The notes: generated from the sequence alone by a model not told the origin. A DNA stretch of 64,000 nucleotides from Flaveria trinervia (GCA_025506515.1 CM046447.1:89521498-89585497), one strand, 5' to 3'; shown: positions 10,950 to 23,209, counted from the first letter of the stretch. Made by a program: numbers and translations.

Positions 10950-13900
10950 TCATATAGGAACACTTTTTTTGTAGAAGTCCACCCTTATAAACCATTTTAG
11001 GTTTTGTTATTCCTCCAATGTGAGACAACTCATGTTCCACCAAACTTAATTTTTATAGTTTTAGAAAGTTTGATTAATCCTCTCATATCCTAAAATATAA
11101 ACCTAGTAAATAATAATTATATTAGTAACACATACTAATGATTATTATTGTCTACGGTTTGTGAAAACTCCTTTTAATACACACTTTTGTGCATTTTTAT
11201 CAAGATTATTATAAAATTTCCAACAAAGGTAACATGAGAGCAACTAAACCTAGTTTAGTGAAGGTTTTAAGATATAGGTTTAATGGTTTAATCAAAGGAG
11301 GTTAGTGTGGACTGTGGAGGAGAACTCTAAACTATATAAAAGGGTGTTGTGTACTTCCTAGTCCGTTTTATTTGTTACGGTGATGTAATGTTAAGCATAA
11401 ATATGATTAATGATCTCTAAAAATCAATATAACCATGATCTTATAATGATATTAGTTTTGTGGTTAAAATAAAACCCATTGTAATTCTTATATTATTTGA
11501 AACATAATTCTAAACTCATCAAAAAATGACTTAAATATCAAATACTCAAGTACAATTTCAAAAAATTTTGATGGTAATAATTTTATGTTTCCTACAACTT
11601 TAAAATGTAATTTATTATTTTTTAAGATTAAATAATATATTAAGGTATTTGCATTTGATACTTGTAAGGGAGTGTGAGATCAAGTTCATGTAAGAGGACC
11701 GTGCTTATGAAAATTTTTTATAATTACAAAATATATGATTTCGTACTAAAATACCATCCAAGATGTCTAAATTTTAGTTTTATCATCATGTTCAAGTTTT
11801 CCAATCATGCCTAGATGGACACATACTCACCTAGACGGGTTTAACTGATGTACAAATCATAAATGGATGTAATCATCTGTAAAAAGATTAACGAGATATA
11901 TATATAAATTTGTTTATTTAAATGATTTGCGCATGTCAACTCATTTAAGAATTGTTATGCTTAGATCAAAGAAAAACCTAGTTATTTTTATATCGGGCTC
12001 ATATTATATTTTGATATTCTTTTACTTATCATCTTTTTTAGTCATAGCTTATAGGTTATGTCTATATATCTTTTATACTTAAATTATTATAGAAAAGACT
12101 CTTTGAAAAATGTAAACACATAAAAGTCATAAGAAAAATCAAATCGACTTTTCAAACATCAACACAAGTGTCTGGGAGATGTTTGTTCTTCTAGAATTCA
12201 ATGAAAAATTAAATTTATTTCAAAGAAAAGAGGGGCTCAAGTAGATAAAATGAATAAATGGTAACGCTGATTATATCTAACAAAATTTATTTTATTTTCT
12301 TCTTGTATGTTGAATAATAAATTGAAATTTAACAATTACCTTGAGTATATATCAGATCAAACATTGTAACTAATCATTAAAGGTTCAACATCAAATACAT
12401 TAAGTTGCTTTAAAATAAGGTTCAAATTGTTGTTTAATTCACATTTCATCACCCTTTATACGTATTACATTGAGTATAAATTTACTTGAGTGTTTAGTGA
12501 CGCGTCTACTCTTATTGAATACCACCCAGGTTCGATACCTTCTTTAACCATAGGTTTCATGGTTTCTTATGCCTACAAATTCCACGAACATGACTTATTT
12601 ATTTATTTTTATCAATTTAACTAATTTAATTTTAATCAATATAAATTTCTTTCTTTTAGTTATGTATTTTTCTTTTCTAATTTGCAACTCTAACTATTAT
12701 CCCAACTTAAACTAATATCTAATATATTGCAAATTAACATGAATATCGAGAACCAATTACTTAATGATTTCATTATTTCTTTAACTTTCAGAAATGAAAT
12801 TTTTACATATTTTCCTTCCTATTAACATAAACTAAATATTTCCCCAAGTAAAAAAATCAATTACATATTTTCCCAAGTAAAAAAATCAATTATATATTTC
12901 TCTTTCCTAAAACATATATATTACATATATATCTATTTCATTCAACTTAAACTATTAAATAACTATTTAACTTTGTTTTAACTAAATTTTTTTACATATT
13001 TATGTTTTATTATTAAAATTGTTTAAAGCTTTTGATAATTGTGTTTTCTATTTGAAGATATGACTTTGATAATCGGTTATTGTTGTTTTGAAATAAAGTT
13101 TTAAACAAGATGTAATTTTTTTGTTTTTATTTAATATAAAGACTCAAACTCGAGCAACTATTTAATTGATAGCATTAGAAAGTGAAATGTGTGAAAATAC
13201 TTTAGCGAAATACGAGTAAAATAATCATTCAATAAATAATTTCATTAAGATGGGTAAATATGTAATATATATGTTTTTATAAAGGGGAAACATGTAATTA
13301 ATTTTTTGACTTAAGTAAATATGTAATTAATATGTTTAGGAAGGGGAATATGTAAATGTCCCTTCAAAAATCTCCTTCACGCAATAAGGGTATGTGTAAT
13401 ATTGTGTGGTCGTGAGATGAGGTGTTGCCTTGTGACCAGGGGTGGACCCAGAAATTTTTTCTTTGGGGTCAGTTTTTTTTTCAGTTTTCGAATAAACATA
13501 TATATCTCAATTCAATGCTGGAAATTTTGATTTGGATCATGTCAAGTCACACAAAACAAATTACAATCACATTATAATACATTTGACAAATATATGATTT
13601 CATTAGAAAGTGAAACATATTATATTTTATTGTTGTTGTATATTTTATAGTTGTTGTTTATAGGTCTTTATCTCTTGAAAAATATCTACTACATCATCAA
13701 TCGAAACCTTCTTAAACATGTGTTTTTCAATGTAGCAAATGCAAGTATTGTTTAAGATATTATTTTAAAAAAATTTAGAGATAACTAAGGAATGTTAATA
13801 GATTAATGAAATATTTGTTAGGTGTTTAGTTAAATAAATGAGCTTAGAGATTTTATAGAAAATAAACCTATTGGTGATTATTATGATATTATTTTTCTTA

Positions 13901-15340
13901 ACTAAATGGGCTATTATTTTAATTTTTAGTGGGTTAAACGTTCCAATAGAAATAGCCCTCGGCAAAACAACATTTTAAAACATAAAATTTAAGAAAAAAT
14001 AATACTCTTCAACTATTCCCCTTTCTTCTACAATATTTATTTATAAAAATTCTTATCTCCATACACCAATACACACCATCATAGATCCAACCACCCATTC
14101 AATCCAAACCCAATCTAAATAACTCTTTTGAGGATTCCAGTCTACTTTACATGCCTCAAATGTATTTTGTTCTCGAAACGCAAATCACCTGAAAGATATT
14201 GCCAAAACGCAATCCAAAATCACCTGAAAGATATTGCCAAAACGCAATCCAAAATCACGTCAAAGAAACACAAGAAGAAACAAACCCCAACCTAAGTAAC
14301 TATCCGTAAATATTATTTAAATATGTATAAAATACTAAAGCCTTCATTTTAAAAAAATAACTAAAGTGAATACCGGCCACCATATGAGTATAACACATGT
14401 TTGAAAAAAGTGTCCGTGTAATATAAACCAACCAAATTAGACGATGACATGTAAATTACATTTAAATTCCCCAGAAGCACCAACGAAGATACTTGTAAAT
14501 CACATTCAAATTCACAAATTGATCATTGTAACCAAACACAAATTAACAAAAAGGTACTCAGATTTAGAGGAATGAAAGATACTAAAAGATTTGGATTCGA
14601 AAAAACTAGTGCTAGGGTTACGATGTGATGAGGGTACTTTGACTTATTTGGTTTAACATTCAATAATAACAATAATAAGATAAACCAATTAATCAAATTT
14701 GAGTATTCACATCTATTTCTTATTTTTGTTTTTATGAATACATTAAAATTATTATATATATGTTTTTTAATCAGATAATACATTTATCATTATCTTTTCT
14801 TTCTCCTCCATTCATATTACTTTCAAAAATATTAAAAAATTTATTAGATTTGAACAGTAAATTTTAAAATTTACAAATAAATAATAATATTTTCTTTATC
14901 ATTTACTCACAACCATATAAAATCATTTCATATAATATAAGGATTTCACTCATAAATTTATAAGAAATGAAATATGAACGCCGGGAAAAAAACAAAATAA
15001 AAAGAAGAAGTAAGTTTTGTTTTAGGGTAAGTGTAATTGTTCGAAAAAGAAACTAAAATTATCAAGTCAACAAAAAGTTAGGGAATTAACAGTATTAAAT
15101 GACATTGACACATTCAAACATAGTAACAATTTTCATAAGTTATAATGCTTAAACAACCAAATATATACCTACTACTTGTTTGGTTGTTTAGTTTTCTTGT
15201 ATAAGATAAACTAAAAAACACAAGTTTACATTTCAACTTTAGAAAAAGCTGGCCGTAAAAGTGAGCACTTTTTTCCGATTTGTTGATTGTGTTTACTCTC
15301 ATTTCACACCTGACCACCAACCTCACACCACCAAGCCCTC
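10950..15340. other. Long AT-rich intergenic region upstream of the HSF gene
   Basis: No gene was supported in 4.4 kb. Short local duplications are visible: a 26-bp unit at about 12843-12900 and a ~43-bp unit repeated twice at about 14185-14260 (CACCTGAAAGATATTGCC in each). At 13438 the words GGGGTGGACCCAGAAATTTT resemble the end of a common plant MITE class, but no matching second end was found. The last few hundred bases are the HSF promoter. Confidence 0.5.
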
Positions 15341-15347
15341 TATAAAT
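15341..15347 (+). promoter_or_regulatory. Probable TATA box of the HsfB1 gene
   Basis: TATAAAT preceded by a C-rich stretch, about 30 bases before the expected transcript start near 15370. That gives a leader of roughly 420 bases, long enough to hold the three uORFs described separately. No convincing three-block heat shock element was found nearby. Confidence 0.6.
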
Positions 15348-15418
15348 CCACCTAATACTTGTTTCCCAAACCTTAAAACTTACAAGTAATCATTCAATCT
15401 CCATATATATTCTGTTTG

Positions 15419-15466
15419 ATGTTCATCATCACTGATCAAACCGCGTGTTCGTGTAGGAAGTTATGA
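15419..15466 (+). CDS. Upstream ORF 0 in the HsfB1 leader (15 codons)
   Basis: ATG at 15419 opens a 15-codon frame (MFIITDQTACSCRKL) that ends at TGA 15464-15466. Its stop overlaps the start of the next uORF (ATGA arrangement), so a terminating ribosome sits on the next ATG. Conservation cannot be judged from one sequence. Confidence 0.45.
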   Translation: MFIITDQTACSCRKL

Positions 15467-15528
15467 TCCTGTCTTCTTCGCGTAATATTATCCGAATTCA
15501 ACAAGTTTACAATCATGGAGAAAACTAA
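15463..15528 (+). CDS. Upstream ORF 1 in the HsfB1 leader (21 codons)
   Basis: ATG at 15463, stop TAA at 15526-15528. It overlaps the first 14 bases of the conserved uORF in another frame, so a ribosome translating it passes over the next start. Arabidopsis TBF1/HsfB1 is also known to carry a short first uORF before the conserved one; the peptide here shows no obvious similarity that I can assert. Confidence 0.5.
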   Translation: MILSSSRNIIRIQQVYNHGEN

Positions 15529-15658
15529 GCAATCCATCGGCATCACCACCACCAACAATCTTCCAATTCACGATCTGGCTCGATCTCGATTGTTCCTTTC
15601 GGGCTTTTATTGTTGGGGCTGGGAATTCCTCACCGCTCTCATGCTATTTAGTCATTGA
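15515..15658 (+). CDS. Conserved aromatic-rich upstream ORF of HsfB1/TBF1
   Basis: A 47-codon frame from ATG 15515 to TGA 15656-15658, ending 134 bases before the HsfB1 start. Its C-terminal part reads SRLFLSGFYCWGWEFLTAL, rich in Phe, Trp and Tyr, matching from memory the conserved C-terminal part of uORF2 in Arabidopsis TBF1 (HsfB1). In Arabidopsis this uORF represses translation of the main ORF and the repression is relieved on immune or amino-acid stress. Its presence here suggests the same post-transcriptional control. The N-terminal half (Thr/Asn-rich) is not expected to be conserved. Confidence 0.88.
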   Translation: MEKTKQSIGITTTNNLPIHDLARSRLFLSGFYCWGWEFLTALMLFSH

Positions 15659-15792
15659 TCCCCCGTTGATTACTCTTTTTTCGTCGTCAATTGTTATTAT
15701 TACTATTATTGTTATTGTTATTGTCATTGTTATAGACTTTAGGCATTAGTTGACACAGGTTAGACTCGATCATTGGGATATTGCTAGGGAAA

Positions 15793-18000
15793 ATGGTGCA
15801 AAGGTCTGCTCCGGCCCCGTTTCTGATGAAGACGTATCAATTGGTGGATGATCCGATGACGGATGAGATGATATCGTGGAACGATAGCGGGAATGGATTT
15901 GTGGTTTGGAAAACTGCGGATTTCGCTAGGGATTTGCTCCCGAATTCATTCAAACACAACAATTTCTCGAGCTTTGTTCGCCAGCTTAATACGTATGTAA
16001 GTGATCTTTTTTGTTTCTCTGTCTATAACCGCGAGTATTACAGTTAATACAATATTTATAACTTTTTAATCCGTTTTTGATTAAGTGGATCTACTTTCTT
16101 ATGGTGAAACGTTTATTTTAATAATTATGTTATGATGAGCTTATATTTTTCTCTTTAAGCTGGGCCCTTTTGAGCACACATCTTAAGACTTTAAAACTAC
16201 TGGACCTTATAAATTATTTTAAAAAACTTATTATTCATAATTCCACAGAATTGGCAATAATTAATTTTTGACTTGGTAGTAGGTGTGAACATACTTTTAA
16301 GTTATAACCTTATAAACGATATATAACCATTTTTATATAAAAATTAATAACAATGGTAGTAGGTGTGATGTATGTATTAGGAATCACATGTTGTTTATTA
16401 TTATAAAGTGATAAAAATAAATAACGTGTTTGATGTTCATAGTTTTATTTATATGAAAGCGGTCGGTTGGTTTTGGATAGCAGGGTACGTTTTTGACTTG
16501 GTGGCCGGTTCTTCACATGTACTCCATCATCATGACAATAATTCATTAATTTGTCCATCTCTTTTTAATTTCAATCCTTTTGATTTTCTACATGGTACGG
16601 TATAGATGATTAATAAAAAACAAATAAATCAATAAACTTATTTAATTTAGTAAATTGTAAGACGAGTTTTGGTGAACAATGTTTGTAACGCAAATAGTAC
16701 AGTTGAATATTCAGTCAATACACGGAATTTAGTTGGCGACTATATATTATTTTACTTAATTTAACCCCTATTATATATACCGGTGTAAAAAAGTCGAATA
16801 TATGAATGAAAGAAGTCGTACATAGATGTATATTAAAGTTTAAAACATGCTTATACAAATTCAATAACAGATGTTTACAAGATACTTTATGAACAAATTT
16901 CCTAGGGTAACAACGCCAATAAAATATATCTGCAGTACTAGAACTTACAAACTATTGATTGTGAGTACATTATTTAGTATTAGGATTTCCCTCTTAGGAA
17001 CATATATAACAAAAGTTATACTGGCATATATATAAGCCTTTCTAAAAGAATAAATTAAATGAATATAGGATTTCAGTACAAATGAGTACATTTATCAAAC
17101 CCTGCTTATTTATTCCTTATTTTTAAAACCACAAAAAAGATAGAGGCCGTTTGTGGCACATGATTTTAAAGATAAAGGTTTTAAAAATAAAAAAAATGTA
17201 AAAATAAAAATAAAAACTTTACTATAACCTTAAAAAAAACAAAATCAATTAAATCAACAAAGGATTTGTTCGGTAACGAATGAGTAAAGGAGTACATTTA
17301 GCTGATACTATTTATTTATTATTTTCACACGCAATAAAAAGATGAGGTCAGTTTGTGGCATTTTAACAAACTAAGTGGTACTAAAGTGCAACTTCTACTT
17401 CTACAGGGGTTCCACAAAACTATTCCCGACAAATGGGAATTCGCCAACGAACACTTCAAACGTGGTCGTCGTGAGCTTCTATTCCAAATCCACCGTCGCA
17501 AAACTGCCACATCACCAAAAGAAAAACCCGTCCCGGATGGCGGTGATACTTCTGCATCACCGCCATCAGGCTCCGGATACGACCTGGGTTCCAGCTCAAC
17601 CACGTCCCCAGACTCAAAAAAGCCTAGCGACGTGGTTCAGCTGACCGTGGACAAACTCGAGAATTTGTCCGAAGAAAATGAAAAACTCAAGAACGAGAAA
17701 CAAGTTCTTACGAGTGAGCTTGCGATGGCGAAGAAGCAGTGTGATGATCTAGTGGCGTTTCTTTGTCAGTGCGCGAAGGTGTCGCCGGAGGATATCAATC
17801 GGATTATTGGTGGGGACGTGGTGGTTGGTGAGAAAACGATGGGCGGTGACCATAGTGATGATGATGATGGTGATGGAGACTGTTTTCGGTTGTTTGGGGT
17901 GTTGTTGAAAGATGGAGGAAAGAAGAGGGGCTGTGTTGGGAAAAATGAAACTTCAGGGGGGAATATTAAAAAGATGAAAGTTCAGTTGACGAATAAGTAG
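15793..18000 (+). CDS. HSFB1: Class B heat shock transcription factor, HsfB1 type
   Basis: Nuclear DNA-binding factor of heat and defence responses; class B HSFs mostly act as repressors or co-regulators. Exon 1 is 15793-15996 and exon 2 is 17407-18000; the 1410-base phase-0 intron splits the DNA-binding domain right after LNTY, the conserved HSF position. The protein is 265 residues. The HSF DNA-binding domain covers about 8-100 (APAPFLMKTYQLVDDP, FKHNNFSSFVRQLNTY, GFHKTIPDKWEFANEHF). A heptad-type HR-A/B coiled coil lies at about 147-187. The class B repressor tetrapeptide LFGV is at 230-233 (RLFGVLLK), followed by a basic KKRG. QRSAPAPFL and IPDKWEFAN favour HsfB1 over B2-B4. ATG 15793 was chosen because the frame upstream has no other ATG and its AAAATGG context is good. 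Translation is probably controlled by the three uORFs upstream. Confidence 0.93.
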
Positions 18001-18216
18001 ATGCCACGTGGGTAAGTTGTGAGCATTTGTATACATCTGGTGAATTTTCAATTTTTTGTAATATAAACATCTCTTGGGCTTTCTTTTAGCTCCACTGAGG
18101 TACTAATTGCTTTAGACTCTGGCCCAGTTATGATGGGCTTTCTTTGGGCCTTATATAAAATTTTCAAAGAAAGAAAAAAAAAGTTGGTGAAAGACGTATA
18201 TATATATATATTATTA

Positions 18217-18662
18217 CTAGTTTTAGTAAACCCGTGTATTAAACGGATTGAATAAATAAAATATTGATATAATAAAGTTATTAATTATATAATGATATTT
18301 TAAGATATAATATGACTGAAATTACGTATCAGAAATGACTATAAATAATAAAATAGTGATATCAACTTTTTAAATTTTTTTAAAAAGTAAACATTTTATT
18401 CTAAAACAAACCGTATAAAAATGTTATTTTAAAAAAATTTCTTATTACAACTCTCAAATTTGATTATTTTTGTTTTAAAAAAATTGACTTATTAAAAATA
18501 TCAATTTATTTAGAAATAACTTTAATAAATAAATTTCTTTCTTATTTATTATATATTAAAATGTATTAAAATAATTTTATTAATAATTAAGGTTATTATT
18601 TAATAAGAGAGACGGGAAAAAATAGTAAGAATAGTAAGAATAATTTTAGTAGTAAAATAAGA
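18217..18662 (-). mobile_element. Small non-autonomous Helitron
   Basis: Read on the minus strand it starts TCTTATTTTACTACT (18662 downward) and ends with a GTTTAATACACGGG-type hairpin remnant followed by TTTACTAAAACTAG (CTAG = 18217-18220). It sits between A and T, as Helitrons do, and has no TIR or TSD. It resembles the plus-strand copy at 44349-44839 over most of its length. No Rep/helicase is encoded. Confidence 0.65.
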
Positions 18663-19610
18663 TTCGGCTTAGGATCTTTATTAAATGTAGTAAGACAATA
18701 ATTTTTAGTCTCTTTTGTTTTCCTACAGCCCAAAGAGTTTAAAAAGTTTCATTGTAAGTCATATATAAAAAGACTACAAATTCTATATGACCAACAGGGC
18801 TTACAACAGATTATTGTCATCAAAGGATTCAAAAACCGTTCGAATTGGTTGTACCAAAGACTTGTTAGTGGGTTTGGCTGGTTTGAAATATACTTTTAAA
18901 ACGCATAAACAAAAGTTTGTGAAACATGGAATCGACTATGTAAATGTCACTAGCCAGTATGAATATATGAATTTCAGAAAAACAATATACGTGTTTGCCA
19001 TTGAGTTGAATGATTGTTTGTTCGTATGCACAATCAACTAAAAACAGATTTTTGTAGGAACTTAAAGTAGTTAAGAACACGAATTATTAAGAAATAATAA
19101 CAAAGATTATACCCAATCACACAAACTTAAGATTATATTAAGCATACACTAACATCATGTTTTACACTAACTTTAACCCATTATATACTAACCAAACCGG
19201 CACCATATCTAAGTGCCATACCCCCTTTGTTTAGCAAGTAATTAACAATCTAATTATCAGTATTAGCATACTACTTTTACTAACCGTAGATTTAAGTGAT
19301 TTAACCTATGCTTGCATAATAATAACAATGTAACATACAAGAAAATACACAATCTAACTAAGTTTAATATTCAATGCCTCCCCCTAAACTTAGCTTCACA
19401 AATGTGCTTCAAGTTTCATCCGTTTGTTTGCTCCACTTTCACTTGTATCACCTTCTTCATAAACAATTATCTACCTTTTCTTGAAGAACTTATAATACCA
19501 TTCAAGTATATCAAGATACTTCACATCTTAAGCTAACAAAACCGGAGGTTAGAGAAAGCGGATTCATTCCTTTTGTGAATAACATAATATTCATAGAATT
19601 TTAATTTTTT
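18663..19610. other. Intergenic DNA, no supported gene
   Basis: Open frames up to 84 codons occur (for example around 18790-19040) but show no recognisable domain or gene context. AT-rich, probably old transposon debris. Confidence 0.45.
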
Positions 19611-20056
19611 TTTTCTCTAGGAAATTGGTTAATTCTTAAGTGTTAAGTGGTTTTAGGGTTGATGTTTAAGGGTTTGTGTTTTTACGTGTTTCACTATCTC
19701 AACTAGCGGATTTACCTGATGAGGTGGACACTTTCGCTAGTTGAGATATCATAAATTGAGCAAACAATTGACTTTCATTATCTCAACTAGCAGAAATACC
19801 TCTAGAAATATTTAAAAAATCACCCCTTGATCTTCATCAAATCATCATTTATCTAGAGGCACTTCTACTAGTTGAGATAACGGAAGTTAACTTTTTATCC
19901 AACTTCTACTATCTCAACTAGAGGAAGTGTTCATCTAAGGTAGTTACACTAGTTGAGATAGAGGAATACCTAAAAACACAAAACCCTTAAAAGCCAATCT
20001 AAAAACCAATTAACACTTCAAAATCAACTCGTTTAATTTTATTTTTTTTATATTTA
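19604..20056. repeat. Foldback element containing three internal hairpins on one 12-mer
   Basis: An outer inverted repeat joins about 19627-19694 with 19957-20023 (AAGTGTTAAGTGGTTTTAG against CTAAAAACCAATTAACACTT). Between the arms, TATCTCAACTAG and its complement CTAGTTGAGATA alternate three times: 19695/19737, 19779/19869 and 19911/19949. Each pair makes its own stem: the first is 14 bp perfect with GC flanks, and the second extends to about 45 imperfect bases around a loop of similar length. T-rich runs flank both sides. No coding potential. It could be a MITE or a foldback small-RNA source. Confidence 0.8.
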
Positions 20057-21530
20057 TATGTTAAACATTTTATGTTCATGAATAGGTAAATATCACCATT
20101 TAGCATTGTAGGAAGTATGTTTATTTTTATATTAAAAAATAGTAATTCTAACAATACTCTCGTTAGTCATGAGAAATATTTTAGTACAATACTGTTTACA
20201 AATACGACTAGAAAATTAAATATAAACAATATTATGTACCAAACTTGATTTGAAGATCCATTTTTAGTATAACTTCAACGAGTCTTCATATAGTATTCTT
20301 GACTTGAGCCTCCATCACGTTCGAATCTTCAATTATGCCTTTTGACTGCGACAATTAACAAGCAAAAGATTGACAGTTATGGCTGAGGATCGTGTTAGAC
20401 ACGACTCCCTTAAAATTGATTTTGCGTCTCTACTCAAGACAACATGTCTGTCTCGCAAGGTAAAAACAGACAAAGCAGTATGTACTGCCGAAGAGTGCAT
20501 CGGCCCAAAAGATCACCGGGTAAAATATGTGTTATGATGTTATGTGGAAAAATATTAAAGATGATGGTGTGTGAAGAACAATTTAGAAAGTGCTCATCTC
20601 TAAATTTTTATAAAGTTTGTTATATTGAAGAGAATAAATTTCTTCTTTCTTGTTTTCTTTTCTCGTCATGAGTTTGTTTATATACTCATGCTAATAAGTT
20701 TATATTAATGTGAGTTTATGATTCAAAACCAAAACTTCCATTTGTTTTATGAATTGTTTTATAAAACAAAATTAAACTCTCATTTTATTCATGATATGTT
20801 TAATATCAATTTTAATAAAAATTATGATCCATAATAAATATTCATAATATTTATTAAAAGACCTAGTCAAAACATAAAACATCAATGTTAATCAATACAG
20901 GACTTTATTAGCATTATGCAGAAAATTACAAAAATTTCTTATAATAATTATCCAAGTTTTACTTTCTTCATTCCAACCATTCAACTTCGAGCATGTAAAT
21001 CTAATTAATCTTAGCTTCAGTTTGGACACGATTAGTTCGTTACAAAACAAAAACTTAAACCAATAAATAAATAACTGTCTATATAAAAAATATATAAATA
21101 TAATTATTTTGTGTCCAAAATTTCAACTAAACATAATCATAATTTTGATTTTTATTACATTATTGTTGATACGAAATTCAAGTGTCCGGTGGTTACTTCA
21201 AAGCATGCTGAATTTGAATTCATATGACTCATTTTATCGCTTTGATGCAACAATGTTAATAAGGGTCTGTGATCTTTATCCAAAATTGATAATGTGGAAA
21301 ATATGACTCTTACACCTCAGCTTAACGTTTACCATGATAATGTTTAAAGAGATGAAATATATGTAACTTAGAATAATTTTGACAATGTTGCTTGTAGTGA
21401 TGATGAGAACAAAAAAAAGATTCTTACCCTTTGCTTATAATGAAGCTGCAACTCACCATTTTCAAAATATAAAAACAGAGGATAAGTGTAAGAAGTAGTT
21501 GTTCTAGCATATTACTTTGAATTTTAGATT
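20057..21530. other. Intergenic DNA
   Basis: Mostly AT-rich. A less AT-rich patch at about 20370-20540 includes a 75-codon open frame, but nothing recognisable. No supported gene. Confidence 0.45.
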
Positions 21531-21616
21531 TTAATAATCTCAAGTTTCATTTATTGGCTAATAATAATCTCAAGTTTTATTTATTGGCTAATAATAATCT
21601 CAAGTTTCATTTATTG
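21531..21616. repeat. Three tandem ~36-bp repeats
   Basis: The unit AATAATCTCAAGTTT(C/T)ATTT-ATTGGCTAAT occurs three times, the third diverging into the left arm of the neighbouring foldback element. It may be a terminal duplication of that element. Confidence 0.75.
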
Positions 21617-22092
21617 ACCGAGATTAATCACAACTAAGTAAATGTTTACATATACTCCTAACTTTGAGTTTATTTTTCGTCAATGATCTTTTATTAACTG
21701 AGAATTAACCATGTTAGTTTTTTTGATGATGTGGACTGTTTTTGTGGCCAAAAAACTATAAAGAAAGTTGAAATTTATTATCAGGTCTGTCAATTTGAAA
21801 CTTCGACACCCAAAAACTCATCAATCTTCACTTCCTAATTGAACCACCAAACTCATTTGAGGTAGATTTCAGATGATTATGGATGTTAGACAATGGGAAA
21901 TGAACCTAATTGCGACTAGACGGTGATTGAGTTGAAAAATAACTTAAAGTTGACCTCACTTTATCAAAAAAAAAAACTAACGAATGTTGACTCTCGGTTA
22001 ATAAGGGATAATTGGAGAAAAATAAGTTTAAAGTTAGAAGTGTCTGTAAACATTCTATGATTTGATATTAATCTCGGTCAATAAAGTTAAGT
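21600..22092. mobile_element. Foldback/MITE with ~125-bp inverted arms
   Basis: The left arm from TTTATTGACCGAGATTAAT (about 21609) pairs with the right arm ending ATTAATCTCGGTCAATAAA (about 22086). The pairing continues through CTAACTTTGAGTTTATTTTT, the TTATTAACTGAGA block and the AACATGTTAG-type inner end. The middle (about 21730-21960) is non-coding. Exact ends and TSD were not resolved. Confidence 0.65.
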
Positions 22093-23121
22093 TTACTAAA
22101 ATCCAATAACCCTTATTTAATTAGTATTTAGTTTCTTTAATAATTTAATATAATTATTTTGGTTCTACCGTTGAAATATACTAAACGTGTAATTAATAGA
22201 CGCGCTGGGGCAATGAATCCAAATCAATATTCGGAATGTTTTTTGCAAAATATAGTTAGATATATATTGTCTTCTAAGTATATGATACCATAATTTTGTT
22301 TCACATCAAGTGTTTCTAATTTACCTGACTTAATTACTTGATGTTATTTCCTTTTATGGGAAGGAATATTAATATTATAATGATTGTAAAGGGCAAAATA
22401 AAGAATAAAGGTGAAGTAATTTGCACTGAATTAGATTAATAAATATTCTGCGTGTCATGCCGGATATGATTTGCCTCCTAATTATTATTTAAGCTCTAGA
22501 CCATATCATGCTAAAGTTGTGCTACAATACCTATGAATAATTAAGATAATTCTAGACCTAGTATTTTTAATGGTGCTTAGTACTAATATTAAGACAGCTA
22601 GTATTAAAATCGACACGTTCTTATACGTCGCGTGTAGTGTGTCGTATATGGTCGAATAAACTGAAAACGAGGTAAATTCAGGGGTGTTGTTAGAATGTTA
22701 TACACTCTATATAGCCCTATACGACCCCTTATACGATGCGTATAGAAAACTCGACACTGGATACGAGGAAAACTTCAGAAGCTTGTCAGGGGGGTTATAC
22801 GTCCTATACGTCCTACATGACATGTATAAAAAATGAGGTGTCAATTATATTAGTGTGTGTGGTGGGGGATGGAGTCACAATATTCAACTTAAAAAGAAAT
22901 ATATATTTAAAAGTCTTCTACTGTTTATTTGGCACCTTGATTATGATAATCATGTTATTAACTTAAAGTGAAGACGTGTTATTAAACATATAATTATATG
23001 CGTGTTACAAACAACAATCGGATCACAATTTCAAAAGAAAAAAAGAATAAGATACCAAACGCCAAATTGATTAGTAACTAAGTTAGTGTGTCTAAATTCC
23101 AAATTCCCATTCGTTAGCCAC
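22093..23121. other. Intergenic DNA upstream of the EF-hand gene
   Basis: Around 22610-22830 the words TTATACG, CCTATACG and CGTATA recur at short intervals, probably a decayed repeat. No gene was supported; the last ~150 bases should be the promoter of the EF-hand gene. Confidence 0.45.
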
Positions 23122-23128
23122 TATATAT
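23122..23128 (+). promoter_or_regulatory. Probable TATA box of the EF-hand gene
   Basis: TATATAT about 85 bases before the ATG, preceded by CC and followed by a pyrimidine-rich stretch where transcription could start (near 23155). Confidence 0.5.
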
Positions 23129-23209
23129 GTTTCCCTCATCCACAACTCACATATACAAGTTTCACCGTTGTCTTCATTCTTGAACCAATATTTTGAGGCA
23201 TCAAGAATC

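Noticed and set aside
13438..13490. GGGGTGGACCCAGAAATTTT resembling a plant MITE end
   Set aside because: No matching inverted end or TSD found within several kilobases.
15035..15055. Possible heat shock element TTCGAAAAAGAA
   Set aside because: The GAA/TTC blocks do not keep the 5-base spacing over three units, so it is not a convincing HSE.
15114..15326. 70-codon minus-strand frame in the HsfB1 promoter
   Set aside because: No homology recognised and it overlaps the likely promoter; treated as noise.
18004..18012. G-box CACGTG right after the HsfB1 stop
   Set aside because: Isolated six-base word in the 3' UTR; expected by chance at this scale.
18787..19041. 84-codon open frame
   Set aside because: No family resemblance, no promoter or splice context, overlaps a similar antisense frame.
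20444..20671. 75-codon frame in a less AT-rich patch
   Set aside because: Lys/Arg-rich start but no domain I can name and no neighbouring exon; insufficient for a gene call.
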